Below are positions 9,511-20,831 of a stretch of DNA of 64,000 nt, piece by piece (positions within the stretch are counted from its first letter, which is position 1; every line of letters begins with the position of its first letter). Origin of the DNA: Basidiobolus meristosporus CBS 931.73 (taxonomy: Eukaryota > Basidiobolomycota > Basidiobolomycetes > Basidiobolales > Basidiobolaceae). Made by a program: the position numbers and the translations under genes. The DNA is taken from NCBI GenBank assembly GCA_002104905.1, contig MCFE01000141.1, forward strand, positions 92,973 through 156,972. Reading direction: 5' to 3'. A model generated the notes under the pieces. It had not been told where the DNA came from, did no database searches, and saw only the letters and a program-made list of their open reading frames with translations.

Positions 9511-11290
9511 AGTGACAACAATAATGAAGCATCTACATGTAGTGACAACAGCTAGGAATAGTTTATATTAGTACCAGGAAGTAGTGAACGAAGATTGAGT
9601 TTTTGAACTGGTGGCTCCAGTATTACGAACTAAATCTCAGGTTAATATTCTATAAACCAGCCAGAAGCTTATAGAACCCCAAGATATACGGATAATTTCG
9701 GTGTAAACTAAATAGTTACTGCCGACTCTGGTGTCCGAACCTGACTATTTTCGGATCAAGTTCACTGCTGGGATTCACTTGAATTATTCTTGCTCCGAGA
9801 GAGTTCGAAATATCACAACTCTTCGCCATTTAGATCAAGGGTCCAAGTGGTTTATGATCGATAAGTCTATACCACTCTTCCTTCCAAAAATCCCAAATAG
9901 TTCCATGTTGGGGGAAGTTTGAAGATGGGCATGATATGCACCTGCCGATTTCCAACACCTCTAGAAGAGCTTCAAGCTGACGCCACATATCTTTCAAGAA
10001 TGGGCCTAGGATAGGGATGGCTTGGCGACCACCAAGTCTTGGCCAATTCTTTCAATTAGCCAATATTCTAGGAACCAAGTCTTCTATCGACAATCCACAA
10101 TCTAGCAATCAGTCGAGCGGAAACTTCGAGCATACGAATAGCGCAAACTGAATAATCTCAACCATTTCAATCCATAGCTTCCTTGGGGGGGGGGTCCGTA
10201 TACTCTGCCTCAGTTATGGAAGGTGACACAACATAGGTTGATTCATTGATTGTCAGGAAATCGTCGCACCATAATAAAGGATGACCATCCAGCTCTTGAG
10301 CCAATTGGTGGTTACCCAGAACACTCCACCCACCGCCACCACTAGTCCCAAGTCTGTTCTCTGGCTGGGGCCCAAATCCGCAGGAATAGGGATAAGAAAC
10401 CTGGCTGGCTTGGGATCGAAACGGATGGCGCCATCGTCACTGCTACAAGCACAATAGCCAGGTGGGATTTTTGGCCAGCCACTGGAACGGTTCAAATTCA
10501 GGCTCAGGCTCAGGCTCAGACTCGGCAGGGGGCACAGCCGCAGCACTGGGTGTTAGGATCGAGATCAGGATCCGGGATATCATGAGAGGGATATACTCCG
10601 AAGGGATCCATCAACCCCAACTTACTACAGTCAAATGGGCTCGAACCGGATAGGACTCAATCAAGCACCCACCTCCTTCGAAGGGCCAGCTAGGTGGACC
10701 AGATGGGAACCATACGAAACCGATGGTGTGGGTCACCTGGTGGCAACCCCACCACCCACACCAATCGACATCTGCAGAGTGAGCTTGGCGCATTTGCCCA
10801 AGCATCCTACCCGATCCCAATGATATCATGTCCAAGGACACCAAGTGTGGTCACAAGCCAACATGGATATGGGTTTGCTCGACCTAGTCCGCTGGCCAAG
10901 CTAGCCAAATGGCGAATTTCTCGACGAACCGATGGATCCGTCCAAATCGTGACTACGGGGTGTTTCGAATCCCCAGGTGAGCTCCGGGAAGCTCCGTCTT
11001 CGCCATCCCAGCGAACCCACCTCACGGTGTGCCGGTGCGAAGGATTCGGATTAGTCAGCAGTGGATGGTGTGAGGAATCGGATTGGTGGGGTCAACCACG
11101 GGATTTTATTAGGTTCTTTGGACATCTCCACTGAGAAATTTTATGCAAAGTAGTGGCAGAACGAATAGAAAAAAATATACAAAAGAAACAGGCCCCTCGC
11201 GGACGAAGCGGACTGATTACTGATATGAGCCGGGGATTTTGGTGGGCGTGGGGTGCTACGGGCATCCCCAGTTGATAAAAAAGCGATCGC
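9511..11290. other. Island edge, no recognised gene
   Basis: About 1.8 kb of higher-GC sequence. Open frames exist on both strands. One minus-strand frame at 10253-10546 ends in a hydrophobic stretch (LGLVVAVGGVFWV), and a Glu-Pro run (EPEPEPEPEFEP) is readable in another minus frame near 10500. I could not join these into a convincing gene. A G9 run lies at ~10186. Confidence 0.4.
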
Positions 11291-11295
11291 CAGGA

Positions 11296-12088
11296 TTATT
11301 CGGATTTCGTTTGCGTGGAGTCGGCATCTTTCTGGGTGAAGTTAGGAAGATGCTCGCCTTTCGACAGGAACAGGCTTCTTAACCAAACGATCTTAAGTAG
11401 GGGAAGGAAGGATCGGATGAGTACGCTGTGATAGGTGTAGATAGGCAGACGCCATCGGGTTAGTACTTACTTCATTCTCCAGCATTTTCACCTTATCCAG
11501 GGAGTTCTGCTTTTCCAGACGCACCTGATGGAGCTCGTTTTGAAGGGCGGACATTTGTTGTGCGAATGGGTTCTCCTGCTCCAACTCCTTAACCCTCTGC
11601 TCCAACAACTGGCACTTCTCCAACGCCTCCTTCTCCCGCTGCTTTCTACGGTCGCGGAATCTGGCCGAAGCTGTAGCGTTTCTACGTCTCTTCTCGTCCA
11701 GGATTTTCCCAGCATGTTCCTCGTACGACGAAAGCCCGCTGGAGGCAGGATATGGCTGATACCGTGTGGTGGTGGTTGTGGGAGGAGTGGTGCTTTCGGG
11801 GGAGTATGGGTGTACACCTCTTGACGGGACGACGGCGGTGGAAACCACAGGGGCGGGAATGGCTTTTGGCAGTATCGAGACGTGCTTTCCATTGATCTCG
11901 GGGGAGTTTTTGGTGAATGGGTGGGGAATGGAAGCAGTGGTGACCAGTGGGTTGGTGGTTTCCGGTATGGTGGAGTATGTCACAGGCACATGAGGGTTGC
12001 TGGTGTATGTGTAGGCGGGAGTGGGCTCCTCGGGGGAGCCAGAGATAAGCGAAGTAAGCGGAGGGAGTTTGAGGTGAGTCGAGTACAT
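11296..12088 (-). CDS. bZIP transcription factor, Cys3/Met4-like (2 exons)
   Basis: Predicted nuclear DNA-binding regulator of 237 aa. Exon 1 is 12088-11471, intron 11470-11392 (79 bp, GTAAGT...AG with CTAAC), exon 2 is 11391-11296. The first 120 residues are Pro/Thr-rich and disordered (likely activation region). The basic region RRRNATASARFRDRRKQRE (about 134-152, N137-x7-R145) is of the N-x-x-A-S-A-R-F-R type seen in fungal Cys3/MetR/Met4 sulfur regulators, and a leucine zipper follows. Exon 2 supplies the end of the zipper (LENE then IVWLRSLF), matching the 'ENxWLRxL' ending common in these factors. Reading through the intron instead gives an unrelated tail and a premature stop. The sulfur role is inferred from family only. 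Confidence 0.8.
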
Positions 12089-14086
12089 CGTTAGTGTATC
12101 TAGGTGGAGTGGACGACTACGAGGTACTCTGGGATCAAGAAATCAGCTAAATTAGATGAATGTTGAAAAATACAGAAAAAATTGATCTCTGACTCTCTCG
12201 CATTGGGGGGAACCTTGAATCATTTATAGATGCTGGTGTGAAGGGTGATATTGGCGCAAAATGGCGCGATTTCCATGAGCTTTGTTCATTGGATGTCAGC
12301 TATATATGTGACACAGACCCAACGAGATCTTGCTAAAAGAGGATGCTCAAGCCTATGCAATCGAGATCATACTCTCAAGTGGATATCGGCAAAAGATGGG
12401 ATTTCGGCGCTGGGGTGGTGTTCACCACGGTGATTGGCGGTGCTTCCTGGCTTCCCATCGGCCTGAGCAGCGAGCAGATGAACGGCTCAGCCAATGGGCG
12501 GCTAAGGAGGGCAAATCCATTGCTTGGTAATTTTTAGATAAGCCGAAGGCCTCGCAAGCAGAGTAAGTGATATGCAGCAGCACCCGGTTTTGCAAAACTC
12601 GTCAAAAGGTATAATAATCACCCAAAATGGAGCAATCGCAGTGCTGTAGTCCATGCAAAGATTGGTGTTTCACTCGCGGATGATTAGTAATTGTGGATCT
12701 TGCTCCGTGGCATTTCCATTGGGATCCGCTCTCCTTGATTTATCATGGCATCTGTATTGTTCCTTCTGATGCAAGAGAAGGACGTCACGCACTTGATTGA
12801 ATGTTACTCCGTATTGACGCTTTTGCAAGAGAAATTGCGCAATCGGGGATTTGGATCTCATTGGCTGTCGATGCTGGGTGTACTACGGACACTTCTTCCA
12901 TTGTTGGTCACAGAAATGACCAATTTGTTGATATCATTTCGATGGCATTTCCGACCAATCAGTGACCTTCCAGGAAATGACGCACAAAGTTAGCTTTTAG
13001 GCTATTGATTTTCCGTGAGTAAAATCTCCAAGATCCAACCATAGCTTCGGATCCGATTGCAGGAGCACTTGCACGTGTCAAGTCTATAAACCGACTAGGC
13101 CATGGCTGGGATGGTTCACAAAGCAACCGTGAGGTGTGCGGTGGGAGTGAAGGCTGGTATGGCCAGTGGGCCGTAAGCAAGTTGGGGGGGGGAGCGAATC
13201 GTGCCGAGAGCAATGAGTGGTACGGTGCGTATGGGCGCCGTCAGTACTGAATCGTACCAGGCGTAGGCTCACGCCACGCCCGAGGCATATGAAATTGCAT
13301 CGAAGGTTTGCAAAAGACAGGAGAAGATTTCTCATCATGATGCACCATGATGTGCAATAATCAGTGAACTCATCAACGCCAATGGCCCATAGAGAAGGCC
13401 CCCATCGGGTTTGTTTTGAGGCTATGTTAGATATGTGAACCCCTGCCTCGCATAAACCTTGGCCTGTCTTCCACCGACACAGGGTGATGGCAACAATCAG
13501 CACAAGCTGAGACTCGTTGCTAGCCACTCCACTTGTATATACTGTTTGGATCGGCCTTCAGATACATGTGCAGAAACAGTTCAGCCCTTTGATAAGATGC
13601 AACATCAGCTAGAAAGGCCCCAGTCCAATTGAGTGCAGTAGTTACCAAACAATCCAGATGGATGAATGGCAGGGCCTGTTTGTTCGTGATTGGGCATGGA
13701 ATTCGGAACTTACTCATTCTTTTATGCTGGTTGAATCTTCCTGCCACTATTCATTATTTACTCACCTACAATTGGTTACTCCATTGTGAGTGGCTCCTTC
13801 ACCCATTCATTGTCAAGTCACACGCCATTACACCAGACACGTTGTCTATGCCTTTTCCCTGAGGCACGCCTATTAAATATCGCAGCGGTCCCCAAAATCC
13901 CCATCTCCAATTCACTGCTGTGGATTAATTTCGCGCCCTTGTCAGCCCTCTGTCGACTCATTCCCTCCCCTCCTCTCTCTCTCTCTCCTCTCCTTCCCTC
14001 CTGCTGTGCCACACGTAGATCGATATCGATTGGTCGCATAGTCATCCAAAGTCAAATTCTCGTCGAGCGTCCAAAGAGCTGCCAGC
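12089..14086. other. 2-kb stretch without a recognised gene
   Basis: Short open frames occur on both strands (for example 12745-12993 + with a Leu-rich helical look, and 13084-13527 -), but none has a recognisable domain, a clear splice structure or strand-specific codon bias. A pyrimidine-rich tract (CT repeats, 13965-14010) precedes the FAM72 start and is probably part of its promoter or 5' leader. Confidence 0.5.
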
Positions 14087-14732
14087 ATGGTTTCCATATT
14101 GGTCCCGGAACGGTTTTCCACGCGTGTGCTACGTCTCCGATGCCGTCATTGCCATTCGATGTTTACCGAGCGTGGTATGAAGGTAAGCGTTTCTGTTCCA
14201 ATCCTTGGGAGCCCACACTCACCGGACTCCACCCATACCATGGAAGGCTAAGCTTGTCGCCCAACCGGGCACTTTTCGTTACTCCACTGACGTGCAGCCG
14301 TATAACTGCGCATTGATCTCCTCCGGCCACAACGAGAGCACATCCAACATACTGAACAAGGCGTGTGCATGCTTTGCCCAAGAGGTCGGATGCTTAGGAT
14401 GGTAGGGCTAGCGCGTGCTTGATCTATGTCGAGAGATGGGGGCCCTAACTATCACCCAGTGGAAATGTTGTAGGCTATTACGTGGTTCATCCTTGCTCCA
14501 CGTGCAATACGCGAAATACCAATGGCCACCTATGGGTCTTCTATTTGGAGAATATCCACGAGATGTTTCGGTTGCGAGCAGATGGTAACTTGCTCAGAAC
14601 CAGTCGACAACCCTCACCTTCACCTCCACTCATCCATTTGTTTGTTTTCAAGGCAAGGATTACATACACTGGCACCAATTGGGGGACGAAACCGCTTCTG
14701 AGGGCCTTAATTCCGAAGACGCCATCCGCTGA
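14087..14732 (+). CDS. FAM72 family protein (4 exons)
   Basis: Small cysteine-rich protein of 151 aa built from exons 14087-14182, 14247-14401, 14460-14584 and 14653-14732; introns are 64, 58 and 68 bp, all GT..AG, the second with CTAAC. The spliced protein follows animal FAM72 along its whole length (human about 149 aa): CRHC then ERGMKA at the same distance from the start, FSTD-like RYSTDV, ACACF..GCLGCGNVVGYYVV, HPCSTC, and NGHLWVF. The Cys pairs probably bind zinc. Human FAM72A binds the uracil-DNA glycosylase UNG2 and lowers its level; whether the fungal protein does so is unknown. The splice joints restore codons exactly (the Cys of CGN is split by intron 2), which strongly supports the model. 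Confidence 0.88.
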
Positions 14733-17389
14733 CTCCGATCGGCCTATCCCGCACCTGATCTGACCAATCGGCCGTATGGAAGCCAGATCTGTACTTCAAA
14801 TATGTAGAATACTTATCCCCCTCCTGCCCATAAATCCTAACCTGCCAACTGTCACTCTTTGTGGTGTTCTGGTCCACCTAGCTGTTGGCCAACCCTCATA
14901 TCTAGATAAGCCTCCATCAAAGATGTACTTGGGTAAATGTAAAATAGAAGCTCTCTTCATAGCCACCAGGACTTGACACACGATTTGTTGTTTGACCAAA
15001 GCCATCATTTGGACTCGGCCTTGAGCAGTGAGCACCACAAGTCCCACATACATATCAAGTCCAGCCTCACAGAGCATTCACTTCTCTATTGGATTAGGGA
15101 ATTTGCCACTTGCCACTTGCACCCTAGGACACTATCCAGAGATGAGATTGAGGCTGGTCTGTTTCATGGGGCTCAGCTCATGATTTCCATCCCAATTGAA
15201 GAATCCAGAATAATCATGTTTGTGGGAGAATTGTCAATGTGCCATTGGGTTTTTTCCTTGTGCTGTATAGAGTGGGGATGATCCAGGTGGAGTGACAGCA
15301 ATACAGTATAAGTGGGTTGGCACGGGTGATGGTGTGGATCTCCACATGCATGGGGACTCACAACAGCACACTGCCATCAGCAGAAACCACCAAAAATTCA
15401 ACTCGAAGAAAATGACAACTAGGATGGAGGATCCATACAATATGTGCTGAATCCGATTAGTATGGGCATGGTTCCCTAAATATTGCTCCAATCCCACCAC
15501 ACGTCCACCCCACCCACCGAGGTCGTTCTAGATGCTGCAGCATCGACCACCGCTTTTACCACGACCAAACCATTGCCCATACACGAGCAAGTGCAAATCC
15601 ATGGTGACAAATTTCCTAAACTGCATCCATTTTCACCGATTTGCTCGTGGTGGGTGCCGCGAGGCCTAGGATGCCCCTTGGCATTGCCAATCCCCGTCGA
15701 TCGATCCTCCAGGTGGGATGATCCCTCATGTTGGGAGTTGACGCAGTACAATCGGATCCTCCTCCTTCCATCCTTTCACCCATCTGCGCGAACGCCGCTC
15801 CCTGGGTATCTCAAGGTTGACCAAGCCTACCGCGCACCCATTGGTATGCCATCCGTATTGCCTCATCCTCTCCCATCATCCAGATACCAGGCACGCCCAG
15901 CTCATCGGATCACCAAGGTCACTTCCAACAGCCATGTGATTCTTCGTGGGACAGCGCTGGTTTCCGGAAAACCCTGGGAGAATGTTCATGGTTGTTTAGT
16001 AGCGGTGCCAGATTCAACCACAAAAATCCCCCAGGAAAAGGCCGCTGATTGGCCCATACGAGATGCAGTACCACCAGGGATCGTAGCGCCAGTGCTTGAT
16101 CGGTAGAATAGATGGGTTGTCGAGATAAAGGCCAACATTTCGATGTCCAAAAGCGGGATTCTGCCTACTCTGCCACTGGAAAAAGAAGCCCCCTAAGCAC
16201 GAGTCATGCGATGGATTCATTTGACTGCTGCGCTCTGGTTACACCTCACCAATCGAGGGCGGCCATGAGTATGAGGAGCCGTATATGGGAATCCACTGTG
16301 GGATACCATGATGGCAGCTGATTCAGTGCAATTAGCCGCCGCGCCCGATACGTCTTTGTGGCAGGTGAGGGTGATTTGTTTTCTGGTATTCAGGTGGGCG
16401 CATTCTTCCAGGGAATGTAAGGCAAACTTGGTTGAGGGGGGGTGCGCGGATTACCCAGAAAGTAGGTCCGCTGATCACAGGAGCTGGCCCCTCTTCATCA
16501 AGCCCCTGATCTCCATCCACTGGATCAAAGACGCTGGGTAACAGAGGGTATATTCCGTGCAGAGCAAAAGCATCTGTTTCAGCGAACTGGTGGTGACCTT
16601 GCCAAATATGACTCAGCGGGCAGTGAGATCGGGAATGGGAATGTAATGCTTGGGGGGATGCCATGGTCCTGATTTTGCAGGATGGTTGATTGTGTCCACC
16701 CACTCATGCTCTCACACATAGCAAGAGCCTTGGTTTCAAGAACCGGATATACTGCCAGACATCTAGCTGGAGGTTGCTACGCTGTAGAGCTCGCCGCGTA
16801 GGGGAAGCCCGTAGCAGGAGGTCCCTGCCCTTGAATACCACTAGAGCATGCAGTATGACCTAGCGATGCAGCATACATCAGCACCTCATGTGAGTCCCTT
16901 GTTTCGCCCCCTGGGATGAAAAAACAAATTGGTTTCCCAATTGCCCTGCCGCCCAGTACTCACGCGGGCCATTTTCTGGATATGGGTGCCCCCATGCCAT
17001 CCCGCAGCTGGATTTGGCCGAGCCGAAGTTCCATTTGTCTTTGTGTCTCCTCGCGCCATGATCCCCCGGTTGGCAATCAATCGACAGGGCGTGATTTCCA
17101 GGGTTTCTAGGATTCAACATCGGTTGTTTATTTACAAACATGCTTATTCAACGAGGCAATGATTGTTCTTACTAAATGGTCAACATCATTGTGATGTAAG
17201 ATATCGCAAATGAGAGTGGGGATCAACCTTGTCACTTGGCTGGCAAATCATCTCTCGCGCATGCGATTGATCAGTAGGCTCAGTCCCGTTTGGCCGAGAT
17301 GGATTAGAATTATCGGGGTGGTCACTCTGGACATCAGGTAGAAATACAGTTATTTTACATCAGGCTTGGCAAGCCCTCGGAGGATACCG
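14733..17389. other. 2.6-kb stretch, no gene resolved
   Basis: GC near 50%, so long open frames arise on both strands. A plus frame at 15483-16106 (207 codons) and several minus frames (15476-15751, 16014-16220, 16886-17080 with a GTGAGT donor after HIQKMAR) are possible exons. I tried splicing the minus-strand pieces; several alternatives give stop-free joins, but none matches a family I know, and the three frames near 16050-16250 look equally protein-like. A real multi-exon gene may be here. I cannot choose its structure. Confidence 0.35.
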
Positions 17390-18226
17390 CTAATTCGCAG
17401 TATCCCAGGTACTAAAGTGGTGGGAGAGTAGGGAGGGTCTGTTGGCAGTGTAGAAATCGTCGCGTCGCGGGAGGTAGTAACGCTGCTTTAACGGGCGTAG
17501 AATCTTGTTGGCCTTGATCATACTGGACTCGGCGAGGCTGATTCGCAGATATTCCTGGTTAGAGCGGATGTTCCGTGGCCCCGATAGGCGAGGTGGAAGG
17601 AGCTCCTCAAAATCGTACTTCCGCTCCTTGATTCGGCTCGAGGGATCGGTGGATGGGCAGATGCCGTAGCTGTCCGGGGTTTCGTAGTTGCCCGCAAATC
17701 CCTGGCAGTGCGGGCCTTTCCCATGCCGACATAACAGTTCGTTGGTGTATTTGATAAAGAGTGCTTTGGTGGGGTGAACCATCGCTACGAGCGTTTCCCG
17801 AGCTCGTTTCAATATCGTATCTGGTCGAGGCTCTCGTCGGTTGACCCCAGGGCATGCGTCAAGTGGGTTGGCGGACAGGGTTACACACAAGATGTTGGAG
17901 ACGCCATCATCTTTGATGGGTAGCTCCGTGTAGGAGAATGGACATACGGAAACGGTTCCATGGAGGGCAGCCTCGTTCGAAAAGTCCGGGTGCTGTCCAC
18001 CTAGGCTGGTCGAATTAGATATGTATACAGGGGAGTTCAGCTTGCTCCAGCACTCGGAAGATACCGTCAGCACGGGTAGCACTGGGGAGGCTTTGGCGCT
18101 GATGGAGTCTCGAAATATGGTGGGTTGGGGGGTGACTTTGGGCGGGGTGGATCTACGCTGCTTTTTGGATTTACTAGCGCTACTACTTTGATTCTTCGAC
18201 TTGAGGAACAAACGACCGCGGTCCAT
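17390..18226 (-). CDS. Hypothetical protein, 278 aa
   Basis: Single-exon ORF with an ATG about 75 bp downstream of a minus-strand TATA box (tataaata near 18297-18306). The N-terminal 35 residues are rich in Lys, Ser and Arg (SKSKKQRRS), a plausible nuclear localisation signal. The middle contains several Cys residues without a recognisable zinc pattern. The C-terminal ~70 residues look folded and basic (SSMIKANKILRPLKQRYYLP). I do not recognise the family. The absence of stops over 837 bp, the TATA placement and a start codon next to the leader make it a likely gene. Confidence 0.6.
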   Translation of the reverse strand: MDRGRLFLKSKNQSSSASKSKKQRRSTPPKVTPQPTIFRDSISAKASPVLPVLTVSSECWSKLNSPVYISNSTSLGGQHPDFSNEAALHGTVSVCPFSYTELPIKDDGVSNILCVTLSANPLDACPGVNRREPRPDTILKRARETLVAMVHPTKALFIKYTNELLCRHGKGPHCQGFAGNYETPDSYGICPSTDPSSRIKERKYDFEELLPPRLSGPRNIRSNQEYLRISLAESSMIKANKILRPLKQRYYLPRRDDFYTANRPSLLSHHFSTWDTAN

Positions 18227-18295
18227 GATGTACTAGGCGGAGAGGATAGGAGGTGGTGAGGTGTGGGAGAATTTCTGTCCATGGCAGGGCTGTGG

Positions 18296-18306
18296 CTATA
18301 TTTATA
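18296..18306 (-). promoter_or_regulatory. TATA box of the 278-aa gene
   Basis: Reads 'cgcatataaatatag' on the minus strand, about 70-80 bp before the ATG at 18226, the only TATA-like motif in this AT-poor leader. Confidence 0.45.
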
Positions 18307-20831
18307 TGCGCAGACCAGGCCTGATTTCGCTTCTCACGAACTATTATTTACCTATCTTGTAGGGACCCACTCATGCCTGGTGAGCCCATTGGCTGGCTTA
18401 TATTACATTCAATTGAATCGTGATGGTTAATGTTGGGAGGATTGAATTGAATTCTTAAATAGGCGTACGATAAGGGTGTGCGTTTCGGGTCCGGCTTTTC
18501 TTCAGAGGGCAGCTTCGATCAGATATATTAGTCGATGTGTACTCTATATGTGCCCATGGATGTCACCAACAGATTTGGTGAAGCTGCATGGTGGTGGTAA
18601 CCACTTGAACCCTCGATAGCACAACATGAAGTGTCTGGCAACCCGTATCAGTGAGCGCTTGGAATCGCCGACAATAGGCTGGTGTATGGGCTGTGTACCG
18701 TCATGACCCATATGGCACCACTGCTCCAACATCAACAGACATGCTCCAAATATCCAGGGTCCACAAGAATCCGATATCCCGTCTGGTGCTATGTGTATTT
18801 CCCGAACTGATAGGGTCTGAGGTGTTTCATTGTGTTGCGCGTGTTTCCTGATTATGTGATCACAGATCCCGGGGATCGCTCAGCTTCTATCTGCTGTTTC
18901 AAAGCGGTGTTCAGCAACAGCCATTAGGAGCAGCTGACACGGTGGGTGCTGCCCACTGAAGATATATGTGAGATACATCCTGCATGAAGATGCTCATTCA
19001 ATTTTCAGACCTTCGCTTCACACCACGGATGCCGATGCGTGGTGTTCCAGATCAGTTTGAGCATAAGCTCGGAGCTCAAGCATCGATGAGTTTATCTCGC
19101 ATCGACAGATCACAAAAGCTTATTCTGCATGAGTCGTGTAGCCACCAAGCCAGCATACCTCACAAACACCTCTGACCTATCCTAGTGGAGTAGCTGAGCA
19201 CCGCTGGTGTTGTCCGCCTTCCCTTGTGATGCGTTACGTCATGGGAATCTCCCTCCAGCTAATCCTATTGCGTCGTGGCAAGTGAACAGCAACCAGGCAT
19301 CGGTTGTTTGGCTAGTCAACTGGTATGTTGACTAAGAGTCACCACAGAGAACAATCCCATGGAGGTAGACCGACGCTGTGCTCCAGTCAGATCGGGTTCT
19401 CACACCTCCATTCCATTCTCAGGGTTGATAAGCATTCAATTGCAACATTAACCAAGCATATTCGCACCCACAGCATATGGATTCCTGCTGCATACCCATC
19501 CAATTTGAAATCAAGCAGCCAGATGTCAGTCATTTGCGTAATATGTTCTCAGCATAGTCAGGTGCTCGTATCCAGATCCCGCATCCATTCCCTTCATGCC
19601 TTATCGTTAGCACGGGCAAACAGTGTGGATGCTGCAGAAGCTGGGGGCAGATGTAAACCTCGCTTGTTGCCAAGTTTCAAGCCATGTCAGGTGATGCTCC
19701 GCTCTACTGAATGGGATGCATCGGAGATTTCTTCCATGAGTTCTGAACGAACCCTGACTGACTTGAAACCGAGCCACATCGTAAGCCCGTCATCGATCCT
19801 CTGCGCTGCGCGACCTTCTGGTCTAGCCCGAGAACTAGCTCAACAGTAAGTTTGGGTTTGCACGCTATCTTGCATCCAGAACTCCGGAATATCTCGTAAC
19901 CCTATTCCCAGGGTGACAATCGAGTGGTCATGTGGTCAACCAGATTCCCTATTCAAAACCCCAGTTTGAATCATTCAGTGGATCAATAAACAGAGAGAAT
20001 AAAGGGTGTTCAGGATCGTTTTCTATCCACAGTTGATAGAGGAATGTGAAACGGTGCCTACACCAATTGACACGAGTCTCTAGCTATCTGGGCTGCGATA
20101 CCGTCTAACTCTTCGGGATCCTATTATCAGCGCGCTGCAAAGGCTTCATCTGTATCTGGTGTAGCACTTCCCGCCGCAAATGCTGGATAGGTTTCTAGTA
20201 GAGAAACAGAGGTTTCAGTCCGAATTCCCTCCTTCGTGTGCTGAACAACCATCTTTAGAATAGCTGAGCTTGTTTGTATGCAATATTGGCCCATTCGAGG
20301 GTTTCGTGGAGTTCTCCACTGGTCCAGAACGAGGATGGCTTTAATGTCAACAGATGAGCTGGCTGTTGTGCCCCATCACATTGGCGAAGTCAGTGCTAAC
20401 AGGATAAAGATAAACAGCTGTCCCTGGCAAAGCTTGATTTTCGTAAATATCTCAAACCAGCTCAAGGGAGTAAGGGGCGACTATATTTAACTGCAAATTC
20501 GGTTGGCTACTCTTGGATGCTGCTGACGTCCGACCCGGCATTTGATAGAGAACTGACGGCGAGACTCGGTTACGAAACAAGCATACCAGCCATCGCGTAT
20601 CTAAACAACTTTATTGTATGGTTCTGTGAACACAGCTAGATCTGAGCAGCTGATAAATCGAGAGGCTGCTCAACAAGCACTTCTACGAACAGCACCGATC
20701 ACCCAATTAACAATACATTAATGATTCCATCTGTGAGTGTTTGCGGGAATTACTGGTCTGTAGAACTGCTAGAGCAAAACAGGCTGGCTCTGGGGAACTG
20801 CGGAGATTCTATCGGTGCGAGCTGAAGGATA
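18307..20831. other. 2.5-kb stretch, mostly unassigned
   Basis: No recognised gene. One plausible but unidentified two-exon frame on the + strand is listed separately (19325-19969). The rest has only short scattered frames. Confidence 0.4.
19325..19969 (+). CDS. Possible two-exon gene, unknown
   Basis: A 174-codon frame ends at 'caacag|taag'. Treating this as a donor (exon 1 ends 19845, GTAAGT) and splicing to the AG at 19911 gives a 66-bp intron with a TAAC branch-like motif and a further 18 codons to a TGA at 19967. Intron size and signals match the validated genes here. The protein has no recognisable domain, and the start codon is unsure (19325 is the first ATG). Treat as a weak candidate. 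Confidence 0.25.

Noticed and set aside
10500-10530. A short 'ggctca' tandem repeat (Gly/Ser or Glu/Pro codons).
   Set aside because: Only a few copies; a simple-sequence tract without further structure.
10960-11000. A tRNA-like T-arm ('ggggtgtttcgaatcccc').
   Set aside because: The stem and loop lengths are wrong for a T-arm, and no D-arm, anticodon arm or acceptor stem pairs around it.
13965-14010. CT-rich microsatellite as a possible mobile-element end.
   Set aside because: It lies directly before the FAM72 start and resembles fungal promoter/leader pyrimidine tracts; no repeats flank it.
15476-17141. A possible minus-strand multi-exon gene (HIQKMAR exon, then RALQRSNLQLDVWQYIRFL, then frames ending near 15960).
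   Set aside because: Several splice combinations give open frames because the region is GC-balanced with few stops; no combination matched a known family, no CTAAC branch motif was found on that strand, and the + strand has an equally long frame.
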